This document shows, piece by piece, positions 35,858 through 46,166 of a stretch of 64,000 bases of DNA. The translations under genes were made by a program, and so were the position numbers. The DNA comes from Cryobacterium inferilacus (GTDB taxonomy: Bacteria; Actinomycetota; Actinomycetes; Actinomycetales; Microbacteriaceae). Positions within the stretch are counted from its first letter, which is position 1; each line of letters starts with the position of its first letter. The DNA is taken from assembly GCF_019599185.1 (NCBI RefSeq), contig NZ_JAIEUL010000013.1:1-64000 (forward strand), given 5' to 3'. The notes under the pieces are model-generated. The model did no database searches. It had not been told where the DNA came from and was given only the letters and a program-made list of their open reading frames with translations.

Positions 35858-38085
35858 GTGAGCCCGTCGACCTCGTGGTCGGCGGTATGACCTGCGCCTC
35901 CTGCGCCGCCCGCATCGAGAAGAAGCTCAACCGCCTGCCCGGGGTCGAGGCCACCGTGAACTACGCCACCGACAAGGCCACCGTGCGCCTGCCGCAGGGC
36001 ACGAGCATCGACGATGCCATCGCCACCATCGTGGCCACCGGCTACACCGCCAGGCTGCCGGCTCCCCCGCCGACGGTTGAAACCGGGCCCGCCGCCGAGT
36101 CGGATGCCGACACCCTGGCGCTTCGACAACGCCTGCTGGTCTCCACCGCCCTGGCGATTCCGGTGACGCTGCTCTCGATGGTGCCGGCGCTGCAATTCGA
36201 CAACTGGCAGTGGCTCGCCCTCATGCTCGCCGCGCCCGTGGCCGTCTGGGGCGCCTGGCCGTTCCACCGCGCCGCCTGGGTCAACGCCAGGCACGGCGCC
36301 GCCAGCATGGACACCCTGATCAGCGTGGGAGTGCTCGCCGCATTCGGTTGGTCCCTCTACGCCCTCTTCCTCGGCGACGCCGGCATGACCGGCATGACCA
36401 TGGAGCTGAGCTTCAGCATGACCGCCGGGGGGTCCACCGAGATCTACCTCGAGGTCGCCGCCGCAGTCACCGTGTTCATCCTCGCCGGGCGCTACTTCGA
36501 GGCCCGCGCCAAGTCCCGCTCCGGTGCGGCCCTCACCGCGCTGGTGAACCTGGGCGCCAAGGATGTCGCGGTGCTGCGCGATGGTGTCGAACGACGCATC
36601 CCGATCAGCGAGTTGCTGGTGGGTGAGGTCTTCGTCGTGCGGCCTGGTGAGAAGGTGGCCACAGACGGCGTCGTTGTCGACGGTTCCTCTGCCGTGGACA
36701 CCAGCCTGCTCACCGGCGAGGCCGTGCCGGTGGAGGTGGGGCCTGGCGACACCGTCGTGGGCGCCACCGTCAACGCCGGCGGGCGCCTCAGTGTGCGGGC
36801 CAGCCGGGTGGGCGCAGACACCGAACTGGCCCGCATCGGCCGGTTGGTTGAGCAGGCCCAGACCGGCAAGGCGCCGGTGCAGCGCCTCGCCGACCGGGTA
36901 TCTGCGGTGTTCGTGCCGATCGTCTTCGTGATCGCCCTCGGCACCCTGGCCACCTGGCTGGCCCTCGGCGCGGGCCCAGAGCAGGCGTTCACCGCCGCCG
37001 TGGCCACTCTGATCATCGCCTGTCCGTGCGCACTGGGCCTGGCCACCCCCACCGCGTTGCTGGTCGGCACCGGGCGCGGCGCTCAGCTCGGCATCCTCAT
37101 TCGCGGCCCGCAGATCCTGGAGTCCACCCGGCAGGTGGACACCATCGTGCTCGACAAGACCGGCACCGTCACGACCGGTCGGATGACGCTGCTCGGCGTG
37201 CACCCCGGCCCCGGCTCGGACGAGGCCGAGCTGCTGTGGCTGGCGGGCGCGGCGGAGGCCGGTTCTGAGCATCCGATCGGTGTGGCCGTGGTCACCGGGG
37301 CGACGGCTCGCCTCGGCACGCTGCCGGCCGCCACCGACTTCGCCTCCGCACAGGGGTTCGGGGTGCAGGCCGTCGTCGACGGGCACCTCGTGCTGGTGGG
37401 CCGGCCGCGCTGGCTGGCCGACGAATGGCAGGTTGACCTGCCCGCCGACCTGGCCGAGACACTCGCCGGCGTCGAATCGACGGGTCAGACCGCCGTCGCG
37501 GTGGCCTGGGACGGGTCGGCCAGGGGAATCCTGGCCGTCGCCGACGAGGTCAAGCCCACGAGCGCCACCGCCGTGGCGCAGCTCGTCGACCTCGGCCTCA
37601 CCCCGGTGTTGCTCACCGGCGACAACCCCACCGCCGCCGGCGCCGTGGCCGACCAGGTCGGCATCCGCGAGGTGTTCGCTGGCGTGCTGCCGGCCGACAA
37701 GGTCGACCGGGTACGTGCCCTGCAGGCCGCCGGGCACGTTGTGGCGATGGTGGGCGACGGGGTCAATGACGCCGCAGCGCTGGCCGCCGCCGACCTCGGC
37801 ATCGCCATGGGCACCGGCACCGATGTGGCGATCGAGGCCAGCGACATCACCCTGGTGCGGGCGGACCTGCTTGCCGCCGTCGACGCCATCCGGTTGTCGC
37901 GTCGCACCCTGGGCACCATCAAGGCCAACCTGTTCTGGGCCTTCGCCTACAACGTGGCCGCGATACCGCTGGCGGCGCTCGGCCTGCTCAACCCGCTGAT
38001 CGCGGGCGCGGCGATGGCGCTGTCGTCGGTGTTCGTGGTGAGCAACAGCCTGCGCCTGCGCGGCTTCCGCGCCACCGCCGAATAG
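35854..38085 (+). CDS. copA: Copper-translocating P-type ATPase
   Basis: A 743-aa P1B-1 ATPase. One N-terminal HMA domain has GMTCASC near residues 9-15. Further motifs are the transmembrane CPC in [14 protein letters not shown] near residue 390, the phosphorylation site DKTGT near 433 and [16 protein letters not shown] near 633-648. It exports Cu(I) across the membrane. The start is GTG 35854, overlapping the copZ stop. It follows csoR and copZ as a classic copper-resistance operon. Confidence 0.92.
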   Translation: MSEPVDLVVGGMTCASCAARIEKKLNRLPGVEATVNYATDKATVRLPQGTSIDDAIATIVATGYTARLPAPPPTVETGPAAESDADTLALRQRLLVSTALAIPVTLLSMVPALQFDNWQWLALMLAAPVAVWGAWPFHRAAWVNARHGAASMDTLISVGVLAAFGWSLYALFLGDAGMTGMTMELSFSMTAGGSTEIYLEVAAAVTVFILAGRYFEARAKSRSGAALTALVNLGAKDVAVLRDGVERRIPISELLVGEVFVVRPGEKVATDGVVVDGSSAVDTSLLTGEAVPVEVGPGDTVVGATVNAGGRLSVRASRVGADTELARIGRLVEQAQTGKAPVQRLADRVSAVFVPIVFVIALGTLATWLALGAGPEQAFTAAVATLIIACPCALGLATPTALLVGTGRGAQLGILIRGPQILESTRQVDTIVLDKTGTVTTGRMTLLGVHPGPGSDEAELLWLAGAAEAGSEHPIGVAVVTGATARLGTLPAATDFASAQGFGVQAVVDGHLVLVGRPRWLADEWQVDLPADLAETLAGVESTGQTAVAVAWDGSARGILAVADEVKPTSATAVAQLVDLGLTPVLLTGDNPTAAGAVADQVGIREVFAGVLPADKVDRVRALQAAGHVVAMVGDGVNDAAALAAADLGIAMGTGTDVAIEASDITLVRADLLAAVDAIRLSRRTLGTIKANLFWAFAYNVAAIPLAALGLLNPLIAGAAMALSSVFVVSNSLRLRGFRATAE

Positions 38086-38219
38086 AGCCCTCCCCGCATC
38101 GGCTCGCGCCGGTGTTCGGCCGGGCGCGGATGGACGGTCGATGCGGGGACGACCTACGTCCAGTATCGCCCGCACCCGGCGATTGCGCGAGGCCCGGCCG
38201 GCCGGCTTGCGGCAGCTGG

Positions 38220-39767
38220 CTAGCGGCGGGGCCGCATGCTCAGCTGCACGCCGGCGGCGGCCACGACCATGAGCACCACGGCGATCAGCGAGGTCACGCC
38301 CACCCCGCTGTCGAAGGCGGCCCTGGCCGACTCGGCCAGTGCGGCGGCCTGGGCACCGGGCAGCCCCTCGGCCACCCCGAGCGCCCCGCCCAGGGTCTCG
38401 CCGGCCTGGCCCGTCGCGGCGGCGCCGAGTCCGTCTGGCAGCACCACCGCGGCCCGGTAGGAGGCGGCGAGGATCGCGCCGAGCACCGCCGTACCGAGCA
38501 CCGCGCCGAGCTCGTAGGCGGTCTCGGAGACACCGGCAGCTGCCCCGGCCTTGTCGGCCGGGACCGAACTGAGGATGGTGTCGTTGGAGATGGTCTCCGC
38601 CGACCCGACACCGATTGAGAGGATGCCGAACGCCAGCGCCACCACACCGGCGGTGAGGTTCTCGCGCAGCAGCACGATCAGGGCGAAGCCGGCGGCGGAG
38701 AGCAGGATGCCGGCCACGATCACCAGCCGCGGCGGCACTCGGCGCACCACGTAGGCGGCGGCCAGGCCGGCGGCGACGGAGAGCACCGCTCCGGGCAGCA
38801 GCAACAGCCCGGCGTGCAGCGGGTCGAGGCCGAGCACCAGCTGCAGGTGCTGCGAAACGAAGAACAGGAAGCCGACCAGGCTGAACACCGAGAGGAAGTT
38901 GGCCAGCACCGACCCGGCGAACGGGGCGTTCCGGAACAGGCTCAGGTCGAGCAGCGGGTTGTCGATCCGTAGCTGCCGACGCAGGAACAGGGCGCCGGCG
39001 GCGAGGCCGACCACGAGCGCTCCGACGCCGAGCACGCCGACGCCGTCGTGGGTGAGGGTCTTGATGGCGAACACCAACGGCGTGAGGGTGGCCAGCGAGA
39101 GGGCCACACTCGGCAGGTCGATGCGGAGCGGTGCCGGGTCCTTGGACTCGGGCACGAGGAGAGGCGCGAACACCAGCAGCGGCAGCAGGAACGGCACCGC
39201 GATCAGGAAGACCGCGCCCCAGTTGAAGTGCTGCAGCACCACCCCGCCGACGATCGGACCGAGGCTGGAACCGGCCGCGAATGCGCCAGCCCACACCGCG
39301 ATGGCCAGCGTGCGCTGGCGGGCATCCTGGAACAGGCTGCGCAGCAACGAGAGGGTGGACGGCATGATCATGGCGCCGAAGAACCCCATCACGGCGCGGG
39401 CGGCGATGAGCAGTTCGGCGGTGGGCGCGAATGCCGCGAGCACAGAGACCACCCCGAATCCGGTGGCGCCGACCAGCAGCAGGCGGCGGCGGCCGACCCG
39501 GTCGCCCAGGGTACCCATCGCCACCAACAGGCCGGCGAGCACGAGCGGGTAGACGTCGACGATCCAAAGCAGGGTCGTGCTGCTCGGCCGCAGGTCGAGA
39601 CTGATCGCCGGCAGGGCGAAACTGAGCACGGTGTTGTCCACCGAGATCAGCAGCACCGGCAGCATGAGCAGCACCAGGCCGAGCCATTCCCGGCGACCGG
39701 CGCGGGGCACATCGGTGCCGGGCCGGGTCGCTGAAACGTGGGTGCGGATGCTGTCTGTCGTGCTCAT
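38220..39767 (-). CDS. MFS transporter, DHA2 (EmrB/QacA) type
   Basis: A 515-aa membrane protein with about 14 predicted transmembrane helices, the size of the DHA2 drug/H+ antiporter family. The A-motif is GTLGDRVGRRRLLL near residues 62-75. It likely exports multiple drugs or cations. It diverges from a TetR gene, and palindromic sites lie in the shared 106-nt gap, so the TetR protein probably represses it. Confidence 0.85.
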   Translation of the reverse strand: MSTTDSIRTHVSATRPGTDVPRAGRREWLGLVLLMLPVLLISVDNTVLSFALPAISLDLRPSSTTLLWIVDVYPLVLAGLLVAMGTLGDRVGRRRLLLVGATGFGVVSVLAAFAPTAELLIAARAVMGFFGAMIMPSTLSLLRSLFQDARQRTLAIAVWAGAFAAGSSLGPIVGGVVLQHFNWGAVFLIAVPFLLPLLVFAPLLVPESKDPAPLRIDLPSVALSLATLTPLVFAIKTLTHDGVGVLGVGALVVGLAAGALFLRRQLRIDNPLLDLSLFRNAPFAGSVLANFLSVFSLVGFLFFVSQHLQLVLGLDPLHAGLLLLPGAVLSVAAGLAAAYVVRRVPPRLVIVAGILLSAAGFALIVLLRENLTAGVVALAFGILSIGVGSAETISNDTILSSVPADKAGAAAGVSETAYELGAVLGTAVLGAILAASYRAAVVLPDGLGAAATGQAGETLGGALGVAEGLPGAQAAALAESARAAFDSGVGVTSLIAVVLMVVAAAGVQLSMRPRR

Positions 39768-39814
39768 GTCAACCTGGCTGACGAACGGGGTTCCGAAAGG
39801 AACGGCGAGTTTTA

Positions 39815-39860
39815 CTGCACCACTTGGTACAGCAGAAATCGACTATACCATCAAGTACAG
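39815..39860. promoter_or_regulatory. TetR-type operators between MFS and TetR genes
   Basis: Two similar sites: CTGCACCACTTGGTACAG at 39815-39832 is an almost perfect 8-2-8 palindrome (CTGyACCA/TGGTACAG), and CTATACCATCAAGTACAG at 39843-39860 is a weaker copy. Both could bind the adjacent TetR-type repressor. The second lies 14 nt before the TetR start. Confidence 0.5.
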
Positions 39861-39873
39861 TAAACTGCCGCGT

Positions 39874-40407
39874 ATGGCCCAACATCGCGACAGCGCGCGG
39901 GAGAGCATCCTCACCGCGTTTCAGGAACTGCTCATCGAGACGAGCGGCTCCGGCGCCTCCCTCGACGCGGTGGCGCGGGCCGCCGGCGTCACCAAGGGCG
40001 GCCTGCTCTATCACTTCGGTTCCCGCGACGGCCTGGAGACCGCGCTGATCGAGCGGCTCGAGGCCCTGGCCGCACCCGAATTCGACCGGATGCGCACGGC
40101 ACCGAACGGTGCCGCCGCGTACTACGTGAGCCTGGCCGAGTACCTCAACAGCCCGCTGGACCGGGCCACCCTGGCCGGCGGGTCACTCGCCAGGCACAAC
40201 CCGCGCGCCCGCGCCCTGATCGTTCAGCTCCGCCAGGCATACTTCGACATCCTCAACGACGACCTGCACGACCCTGCCCTGGCCCGGGCGACCATGCTCC
40301 TGACCGACGGCCTGTACTACGACGCCACCACCATCGGTGAGCCCTTCGCGCACGAGCTGGACATCCCCGCCTTCCTCGCCCGCCTCTCCCCGGGGACGGG
40401 CGCCTAG
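39874..40407 (+). CDS. TetR/AcrR-family regulator
   Basis: A 177-aa regulator. The N-terminal helix-turn-helix near residues 8-55 includes SLDAVARAAGVTKGGLLYHF, and the rest is a helical ligand-binding domain. It probably represses the divergent DHA2-type pump gene. Its TAG is shared with the following minus-strand gene through the palindrome CTAG (40404-40407). Confidence 0.85.
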   Translation: MAQHRDSARESILTAFQELLIETSGSGASLDAVARAAGVTKGGLLYHFGSRDGLETALIERLEALAAPEFDRMRTAPNGAAAYYVSLAEYLNSPLDRATLAGGSLARHNPRARALIVQLRQAYFDILNDDLHDPALARATMLLTDGLYYDATTIGEPFAHELDIPAFLARLSPGTGA

Positions 40408-41177
40408 GCCGCCTGGGTGAACTCGGGGGTTTCGACCGCGCGGTACAGCGAGGCCAGGAGCAGGGGCAGCTGGGCGGCCGGAGAATCCGGGGCCTCAGGG
40501 TGCCACTGCACACCGGTGATCGGCAGGGAGCGGTGCTCGACGGCCTCGACGAGCCCGTCTGGTGCGGTGGCCACCGAGGTGAGGCCGGCGCCGAGCCGGC
40601 CGACGCTCTGGTGGTGGGCGCTCTGCACCGAGATCCGGGTGTCGCCCAGCGCCGCGGCGAGGGTGCTGGTGGAGCGCAGGACCACGGCGTGGGTGGAGAG
40701 GATCTCGTCGATGGGCACGCCGATGTTGCGGTGGATGCCGTCGTCGATGTGTTGCACCAGGTCTCCGCCGAGGGCGACGTTGATGATCTGCAGGCCGCGG
40801 CAGATGCCCAGCACCGGGGTGCCGCGGTCGGCGGCGCGCTGCACCAGGGCGATCTGGCCGGCGTCGGCGTCGAGGAAGTGCGGCGTCTCACCCTCGTAGC
40901 CGGCCTCGGCGCCGTAGAAGCTCGGGTCGATGTCTTCGCCACCGACGATCACGACGGCGTCGGCCGAGTCGGTGAGGTCCAGCAGGGCGGCGGGCTCGAG
41001 GTCGGCGGCAGCCAGGCGCACGACGGTCCAGCCGCCGGCGGTGCCGGCATCCACCACGGTGGCGTTGAGGGTCTGCACCTTGGCGTGGTATTCGGGCCGG
41101 TCTGGCCGACTGCGGGTGACCTCGATCACGGCGAGAGTGGGCCGGGCGGTCATGGTGGCGAGCGGTGTGGTTGTCAT
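40404..41177 (-). CDS. Class I amidotransferase, gamma-glutamyl-GABA hydrolase type
   Basis: A 257-aa glutamine-amidotransferase-like hydrolase of the PuuD/peptidase C26 type. The nucleophile elbow GICRGLQIINVALGG (Cys near residue 124) and the catalytic HPEA (GVQWHPEAP, His near 230) match. The role in polyamine or GABA catabolism is known for PuuD, but no puu genes are nearby. ATG 41177 follows AGGAAAGG. Confidence 0.85.
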   Translation of the reverse strand: MTTTPLATMTARPTLAVIEVTRSRPDRPEYHAKVQTLNATVVDAGTAGGWTVVRLAAADLEPAALLDLTDSADAVVIVGGEDIDPSFYGAEAGYEGETPHFLDADAGQIALVQRAADRGTPVLGICRGLQIINVALGGDLVQHIDDGIHRNIGVPIDEILSTHAVVLRSTSTLAAALGDTRISVQSAHHQSVGRLGAGLTSVATAPDGLVEAVEHRSLPITGVQWHPEAPDSPAAQLPLLLASLYRAVETPEFTQAA

Positions 41178-41368
41178 GACTCGCCTTTCCTGACGGGATC
41201 GGGGTGTGCGCTGGATGCTGCGGGTTCCAGTGTGCCGGAGCCCGCTTGCCGGCGCCCCTGCGGGGGTAACAGAGCGCAACAGTACGGCTTCCTAGCCGGT
41301 CCTGGCCGGGGGTTCTATGCTCGATGGGTATCTGCCGCACGTGTCAGCAGCCCAAGGAAGTGGACCCC

Positions 41369-43543
41369 ATGCAGCCAGGCCCCCTGTCTCGTCGACTGTC
41401 TCTCCGCCCGCTGGCGGCGGGCATCGCACTGGCCACCGCCGGGCTGGTCGCCGCCGGCCTGTACACCGCCCTGCCGGCGCGCGCGGAGGACCCGGTGACC
41501 TTCGACGAAAGCCACATCGTCGACAACGTCGACGCCCTGGGCGACAGGGAGGACGAGGTCGTCGACGCATTGGACGACCTCTACGCCGACACCCAGGTGG
41601 ACCTGTTCGTCGCCTACGTATCGACCTTCGACGGCGTCGACGACCTCTCGACCTGGGCCGACCAGACCGCGATCGACAACGGGTTCGGCGACAATGACGT
41701 GCTGCTGGCCGTGGCGACGGAGGGCCGGCAGTACCAGCTCTCGGTGGCGAGCGACTTCGTGCTCGACGAGACGCAGCTGGACGAAGTGCGGAGCACGGCG
41801 ATCGAACCCGCGCTGCGGGAGAACGACTGGGCCGGCGCCGCGATCAACGGGGCCACCGCCCTGCAGCAGAGCATCGACGGCGAACCCCTCACCGCCCCGC
41901 AAATCACCCCCGGCGACCCAGACACCGGTTCAGGCGGCGTGCCCGGCTGGCTGGGAGTGCTGCTGGCGGTGGTGGTGCTGGGCGCGGTCGTGGTGGTCGT
42001 GCTGGTGCTGCTGCGTCGCCGCGGCACGTCCTCGGCGGCGGGGGCCAAGACCGGCGCGCCGGAGGTGCCCACCGCGGACCTGAAGCGCGAAGCATCCAGC
42101 GCGCTGATCGAAACCGACGACGCGATCAAGACCAGCGGTCAGGAGGTCGGCTTCGCCGTCGCCCAGTACGGAGCCGCGGCGGCGGCACCGTTCCAGGACG
42201 CGGTGAGCACCGCGGCCGGCAAGCTGAGCGAGGCCTTCACCCTGCAGCAGCGACTCGACGACGCCGAGCCCGACACCGACGAGCAGGTGCGCGCCTGGTA
42301 CCGGCAGATCATCGCGCTGTGCGCCGAGGCCAACCACGCCCTCGACGAGCAGGCTGAGCGCTTTGACGAGCTGCGGCAATTGGAGGCGAACGCCCCCGCC
42401 GCGGTCGCCGCCCTGGATGCCGAGCTGGCCGCGACCGATGCCCGCCTCGACCAGGCCGAGCTGCGGGTGGCCGAGCTCGCGGGCCGGTACACGGCCGCCG
42501 CGATCGCCACCGTCAACGACAATCCCGACCAGGCCGCCGACCGGCTCACCTTCGCCACCAACGCGCTGGCCGAAGCCCGCGCCGGGCTGACCGCCGGCGA
42601 ATCCGGCGACGCCGCCGTGAACATCCAGGCCGCAGAGGAAGCCGTGGACCAGGCCCAGTTACTCGTCGACGCCGTCGACCGGCTGGCGGCCGATCTGCAG
42701 CGGGCGGAGGCCGGCATCCCGGCCATGCTCGCCGACCTGGACACCGACCTCGTCACGGCCAGGGCGCTGCCCGCCGCTGGTGATGCCTCCGCGGCGGTGC
42801 CCGGCGTGATCAGCGCTACCGAGCAGACGCTGGTCGAGGTGCGGTCCCGGCTGGCCGCCCCGCCGATCAACCCGATCGAGCTGCTGCAGATGCTCGAGGC
42901 CGCGAACTCGACGATGGATGCGGCGCTGCAGGGCGTGCGGGACGCCCAGGTGCAGGCGCAACGCCTGCAGACCGCGCTGACGCAGAGCCTGCAGGCCGCG
43001 CGCGGTCAGGTCTCCGCGGCGGAGGACTTCATCACCGCCCGGCGCGGTGCGGTCGGCGCCGAGGCGCGTACCCGACTGGCCGAGGCCGCCCGGTTGACCG
43101 GCCAGGCCGAGTCCCTGGTGCCGAGCGACCCGGCCGCGGCGCTGGCCGTGTCCCAGCGGGCGGCGGCCCTGGCCGGGGAAGCGACGGCAATGGCCCGCCG
43201 CGACGTGGACGGCTTCTCGACCGATGACGACTTCGGTGATTTGTTCAGCGGCGGTGGCACCAGCAGGCGCGGCGGCGGCAACGGGTCGATCGGGGCGGTG
43301 CTCGGCGGCATCCTGATCGGCCAGGTGCTGGGCGGCGGTGGCGGCGGTGGCGGCTGGCAGAGCAGTGGCTGGCAGAGCAGCGGTTGGCAGACCAGCAGCG
43401 GCGGGAGCCGCGGCGGCGGTCGGCGCAGCAGTGGCGGCAGCCGGCGAAGCAGCGGGGGCGGCTTCGGCGGGGGCGGCCGCAGGGCCGGAAGCTTCGGCGG
43501 CAGCGGCACCCGCGGCCGGCGGAGCGGCGGCGGCCGGTTCTGA
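41369..43543 (+). CDS. TPM-domain membrane protein with coiled coil
   Basis: A 724-aa protein. An N-terminal signal or anchor segment (residues 10-35) is followed by a TPM domain (about 40-180), as in Psb32/YgcG. Next come a transmembrane helix (about 193-215), a long Ala/Glu-rich coiled-coil region (about 240-600) and a Gly/Ser/Arg-rich tail with GGGGGGGWQSSGWQSSGWQ repeats (about 645-724). The domain is found on membrane-surface proteins of unclear role. ATG 41369 has AAGGAAG upstream. Confidence 0.75.
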   Translation: MQPGPLSRRLSLRPLAAGIALATAGLVAAGLYTALPARAEDPVTFDESHIVDNVDALGDREDEVVDALDDLYADTQVDLFVAYVSTFDGVDDLSTWADQTAIDNGFGDNDVLLAVATEGRQYQLSVASDFVLDETQLDEVRSTAIEPALRENDWAGAAINGATALQQSIDGEPLTAPQITPGDPDTGSGGVPGWLGVLLAVVVLGAVVVVVLVLLRRRGTSSAAGAKTGAPEVPTADLKREASSALIETDDAIKTSGQEVGFAVAQYGAAAAAPFQDAVSTAAGKLSEAFTLQQRLDDAEPDTDEQVRAWYRQIIALCAEANHALDEQAERFDELRQLEANAPAAVAALDAELAATDARLDQAELRVAELAGRYTAAAIATVNDNPDQAADRLTFATNALAEARAGLTAGESGDAAVNIQAAEEAVDQAQLLVDAVDRLAADLQRAEAGIPAMLADLDTDLVTARALPAAGDASAAVPGVISATEQTLVEVRSRLAAPPINPIELLQMLEAANSTMDAALQGVRDAQVQAQRLQTALTQSLQAARGQVSAAEDFITARRGAVGAEARTRLAEAARLTGQAESLVPSDPAAALAVSQRAAALAGEATAMARRDVDGFSTDDDFGDLFSGGGTSRRGGGNGSIGAVLGGILIGQVLGGGGGGGGWQSSGWQSSGWQTSSGGSRGGGRRSSGGSRRSSGGGFGGGGRRAGSFGGSGTRGRRSGGGRF

Positions 43544-43571
43544 CCCGTCCGCCTGCCCACCGAGGTCGCTC

Positions 43572-43705
43572 CACGAGACGACAGTTGAGGCCAGTTGGTG
43601 ACGCCCGCACTGGCCTCAACTGCCCTCTCGCCGTCCGCCCGCTCCGCGAGAGGGCAGTTTCGGGCAGTTGCAGACGCATCCACTGGCCTCAAAGTGCCCT
43701 CTCGC
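43572..43705. repeat. Two tandem REP-like elements
   Basis: The second element, 43646-43705, is 60 bp long and bounded by perfect 11-bp inverted ends GCGAGAGGGCA/TGCCCTCTCGC. A similar 59-bp unit at 43573-43631 has a degenerate left end and keeps the inner inverted repeat CAGTTGAGGCCAGT (43582) / ACTGGCCTCAACTG (43609). Inner parts repeat with a 73-bp period. They fill the convergent gap between the TPM and oxidase genes and may act as a two-way terminator. Confidence 0.7.
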
Positions 43706-43728
43706 GGGCTGCCTCAATGCGACGCGGG

Positions 43729-44838
43729 CTACCGGCCCATCGCGAACAGCGGCGGGGCGGGGACGTCGACCGTGAGGTCGGCGAGGATGCGGCCGACGGT
43801 GGGGGTGAACTTGAAGCCGTGGCCGGAGAAACCGGCGCCGACGATGAGCGGGCCGCGCCGGTCGAGCACGAAGTTCGAGTCCGGTGTGGTCGTGTAGGTG
43901 CAGCTGATGGCGCTGAAGCTGTCCGGGTCGGCGCCGGGCAGCCACTCGCGGGCGTACCGGCGCAGGTCCAGCAGCTGCTCGGGCTCGGCGGTGAAGTCGC
44001 GCCGGTCGGGGTCGACGACCGGGCCCACACCGTGCCAGCCGGCCTTGATGCCCTCGCCCGGGGTGTGCATGCCGTACACCGGCGAGCGCCAGTACTCGTA
44101 GCCGGGGGTGCCGGGCAGGTAGCCGTGGTTGAAGCCCGGCCAGGTGAAACCGGTGTCGAGCACGGCGAAGTGCGCCGGCTGCTCCTGGGTGACCACCAGG
44201 CGCGGCAGCGGCAGCAGGCCGGCGAGCAGCGAGTCGGTCCAGGCACCGAGGGTGACGATCACCCGGCGCGCGTCGAACTGTTCGGTGTCGGTGTGCACCA
44301 GCACACTGTCGTCGCCCCGCACGGTGATGCCGGTGGCGGGCATACCGTGCTCGACGCGGGCACCGTGGGCCGCCGCTGCGCGCTGCAGCGCGGCCACAGC
44401 GGCGTTCGCGTTCAGCCGGCCGGCCTCCGGTGTGTAGAGCACTTCGGTGTCGAAGCGGATGCCCGGCCAGCGTTCCCGCGCGGCGTCCGGCACCAGCACC
44501 TCGGGGTCGAACCCCACCGCGCCCAGCGCCGCGCGCACGGCCGCGAACGGTTGCCCCTGGCCGTGGTTGACCAGGCCCACCTGCTCGAGCAGCCGGGTGT
44601 CGGTCTCGTCCTCGAGCTCCCGCCACAGTCGCAGCGCCTCCACGAGCATGGCCACGTAGGTGGGGTCGGAGTAGCTGAGGTTGAAGTTGCGGGATTCCCC
44701 GTGCGAGGCGCCGTTGGTGTGCCCGGGGGTGAACCGCTCGAGCAGGGTGACCTCGCGGCCCCGGCGGGCGAGCTCCCACGCGGCCGCGGAGCCCATCGCC
44801 CCGCCGCCGAGCACGAGAGTGTCGACGCGGGTGGTCAT
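43729..44838 (-). CDS. N-methyl amino acid oxidase, SolA/MSOX type
   Basis: A 369-aa flavoprotein oxidase. The Rossmann FAD motif is VLGGGAMGSAAAWELARRG near residues 9-27. A C-terminal Cys in ISCTYTTTPDSNFVLD near residues 313-328 is the covalent flavin position typical of monomeric sarcosine oxidases and N-methyl-L-tryptophan oxidase. It oxidises N-methyl amino acids with O2. Its start overlaps the M20 peptidase stop by 4 nt (ATGA). Confidence 0.85.
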   Translation of the reverse strand: MTTRVDTLVLGGGAMGSAAAWELARRGREVTLLERFTPGHTNGASHGESRNFNLSYSDPTYVAMLVEALRLWRELEDETDTRLLEQVGLVNHGQGQPFAAVRAALGAVGFDPEVLVPDAARERWPGIRFDTEVLYTPEAGRLNANAAVAALQRAAAAHGARVEHGMPATGITVRGDDSVLVHTDTEQFDARRVIVTLGAWTDSLLAGLLPLPRLVVTQEQPAHFAVLDTGFTWPGFNHGYLPGTPGYEYWRSPVYGMHTPGEGIKAGWHGVGPVVDPDRRDFTAEPEQLLDLRRYAREWLPGADPDSFSAISCTYTTTPDSNFVLDRRGPLIVGAGFSGHGFKFTPTVGRILADLTVDVPAPPLFAMGR

Positions 44839-46166
44839 CCGAGCACCTCGCGCACGGTGAAGTCCAGGGCCGCGACGGTGAGCGCGATCGAGGCCACGTC
44901 GATGCGTTCGTCGTTGCCGTGGAACAGCATCCGGAAGGTGCCGTAGTCCCAGCGGGGGCTGAGCAGCCCGAAACCGTAGGCGGGGATTCCCCGGCGGCGG
45001 TAGAACCTGGCGTCGGACCCGCCGACGCTGAGCACCGGCAGCAGGTCGGCGTTGGGGTAGGCGCGGGCGACGGCGCTGCTGAGCGCGGCGAACAGCGGGG
45101 TGTCCACGGGCGAGCGGGTGGCGGCCTCGAACCGGTCACCGACGATGTCGATGTCCACCATCAGTTCGCCGAGGGCGTGCCGCAGGTAGGCATCCACCTG
45201 CCCGGCGTCGACGCCTGGCAGCACCCGGATGTCGAGGTCGACGGTGGCCAGCGACGGGATGACGTTCTCCTTCTCGCCGGCGCGCACGATGTTGGGTGAG
45301 ATGGTGGTGTGGCTGGAGGCGTGCGCGAACCCGGCCAGGGTGCCCAGCTCGTGCACGGCGCCGTCAATGCGGGCCGGGTCGGTGAGCCGGGCCGCAAGTT
45401 CGGCGGGCAGCCCAAGAACGGACACGTAGTGCCGCCAGTCGTCGGTGATCTGCACGGGCGCCTCGAACCGGGCCAGCCGACTCACCGCCACCGCCGCGGT
45501 CACGGCGGCGTTGCGGGCGCCCCACGGGGCCGAGCCGTGCCCGGGTGTGCCGTGCACCACCAGGCGGCGGCCGGCGATGCCCTTCTCCCCCACCGTGGTG
45601 GTGATCGACGGCCGCACGCCCACGGGCGCCCCGCCGGATTCGGTGAGCACGAACGAGGCGTCGATGAGGTCGAGCCGGTGCTCGGTCATCCAGCCCACCC
45701 CGAACCGGCTGCCGCTCTCCTCGTCGGCGACGGCGGCGAAGATCAGGTCGCCGCGCGGCCGGAACGGCCCGGTGGCGAGGTCACGGATCACGACGGCGTA
45801 GCTGGCCGTGAGGTAGAGCATGTCGAGGGCGCCGCGGCCCCAGATCTCGCCATCGATGAGTTCGGCGCCGAACGGGTCGCGGCTCCAGCCGTCCCGGTCC
45901 ACGGGCACCACGTCGATGTGGCCCACCAGCGCGAGCGACGGCGCGGTGGCATCGGTGCCGCGGATGCGCGCGATCAGCGACGCCCGGCCCGGGTGCGGCT
46001 CGACCACCTCGAGGTCGAGCCCGGAGCCGGCGAAGAACCCCTCCAGCGTGCGCACACTGCGGATCTCGCCGCCGGAGTCTGCCGTGCCGTCGTTCACGCA
46101 GGCGTTGCGGATGAGGTCGCGCAGCAGGTCGACGGTCTGGCGGGTGAGCACATCCGGGTCGGTCAT
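44835..46166 (-). CDS. M20-family metallopeptidase
   Basis: A 443-aa dimetal amidohydrolase/peptidase. Metal-site features are GHIDVVP with DxxD-type spacing near residues 81-87, and VADEESGSRFG with the catalytic Glu near residues 145-155; the C-terminal H motif is LFHGNDERID near 413-422. It removes acyl or peptidyl groups. It lies between the RBBP9-type hydrolase (1-nt overlap) and the SolA-type oxidase (4-nt overlap), so the three form one coupled operon. Confidence 0.85.
   Translation of the reverse strand: MTDPDVLTRQTVDLLRDLIRNACVNDGTADSGGEIRSVRTLEGFFAGSGLDLEVVEPHPGRASLIARIRGTDATAPSLALVGHIDVVPVDRDGWSRDPFGAELIDGEIWGRGALDMLYLTASYAVVIRDLATGPFRPRGDLIFAAVADEESGSRFGVGWMTEHRLDLIDASFVLTESGGAPVGVRPSITTTVGEKGIAGRRLVVHGTPGHGSAPWGARNAAVTAAVAVSRLARFEAPVQITDDWRHYVSVLGLPAELAARLTDPARIDGAVHELGTLAGFAHASSHTTISPNIVRAGEKENVIPSLATVDLDIRVLPGVDAGQVDAYLRHALGELMVDIDIVGDRFEAATRSPVDTPLFAALSSAVARAYPNADLLPVLSVGGSDARFYRRRGIPAYGFGLLSPRWDYGTFRMLFHGNDERIDVASIALTVAALDFTVREVLG

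Noticed and set aside
35830..39687. 1285-codon minus-strand open frame
   Set aside because: It runs antisense through copA and the MFS gene. Its translation is low-complexity Gly/Arg/His/Ala-rich, as expected for a shadow of high-GC coding DNA.
43384..44946. 520-codon plus-strand frame
   Set aside because: It is antisense to the SolA-type gene and made of shadow-like Arg/Gly/Val-rich sequence.
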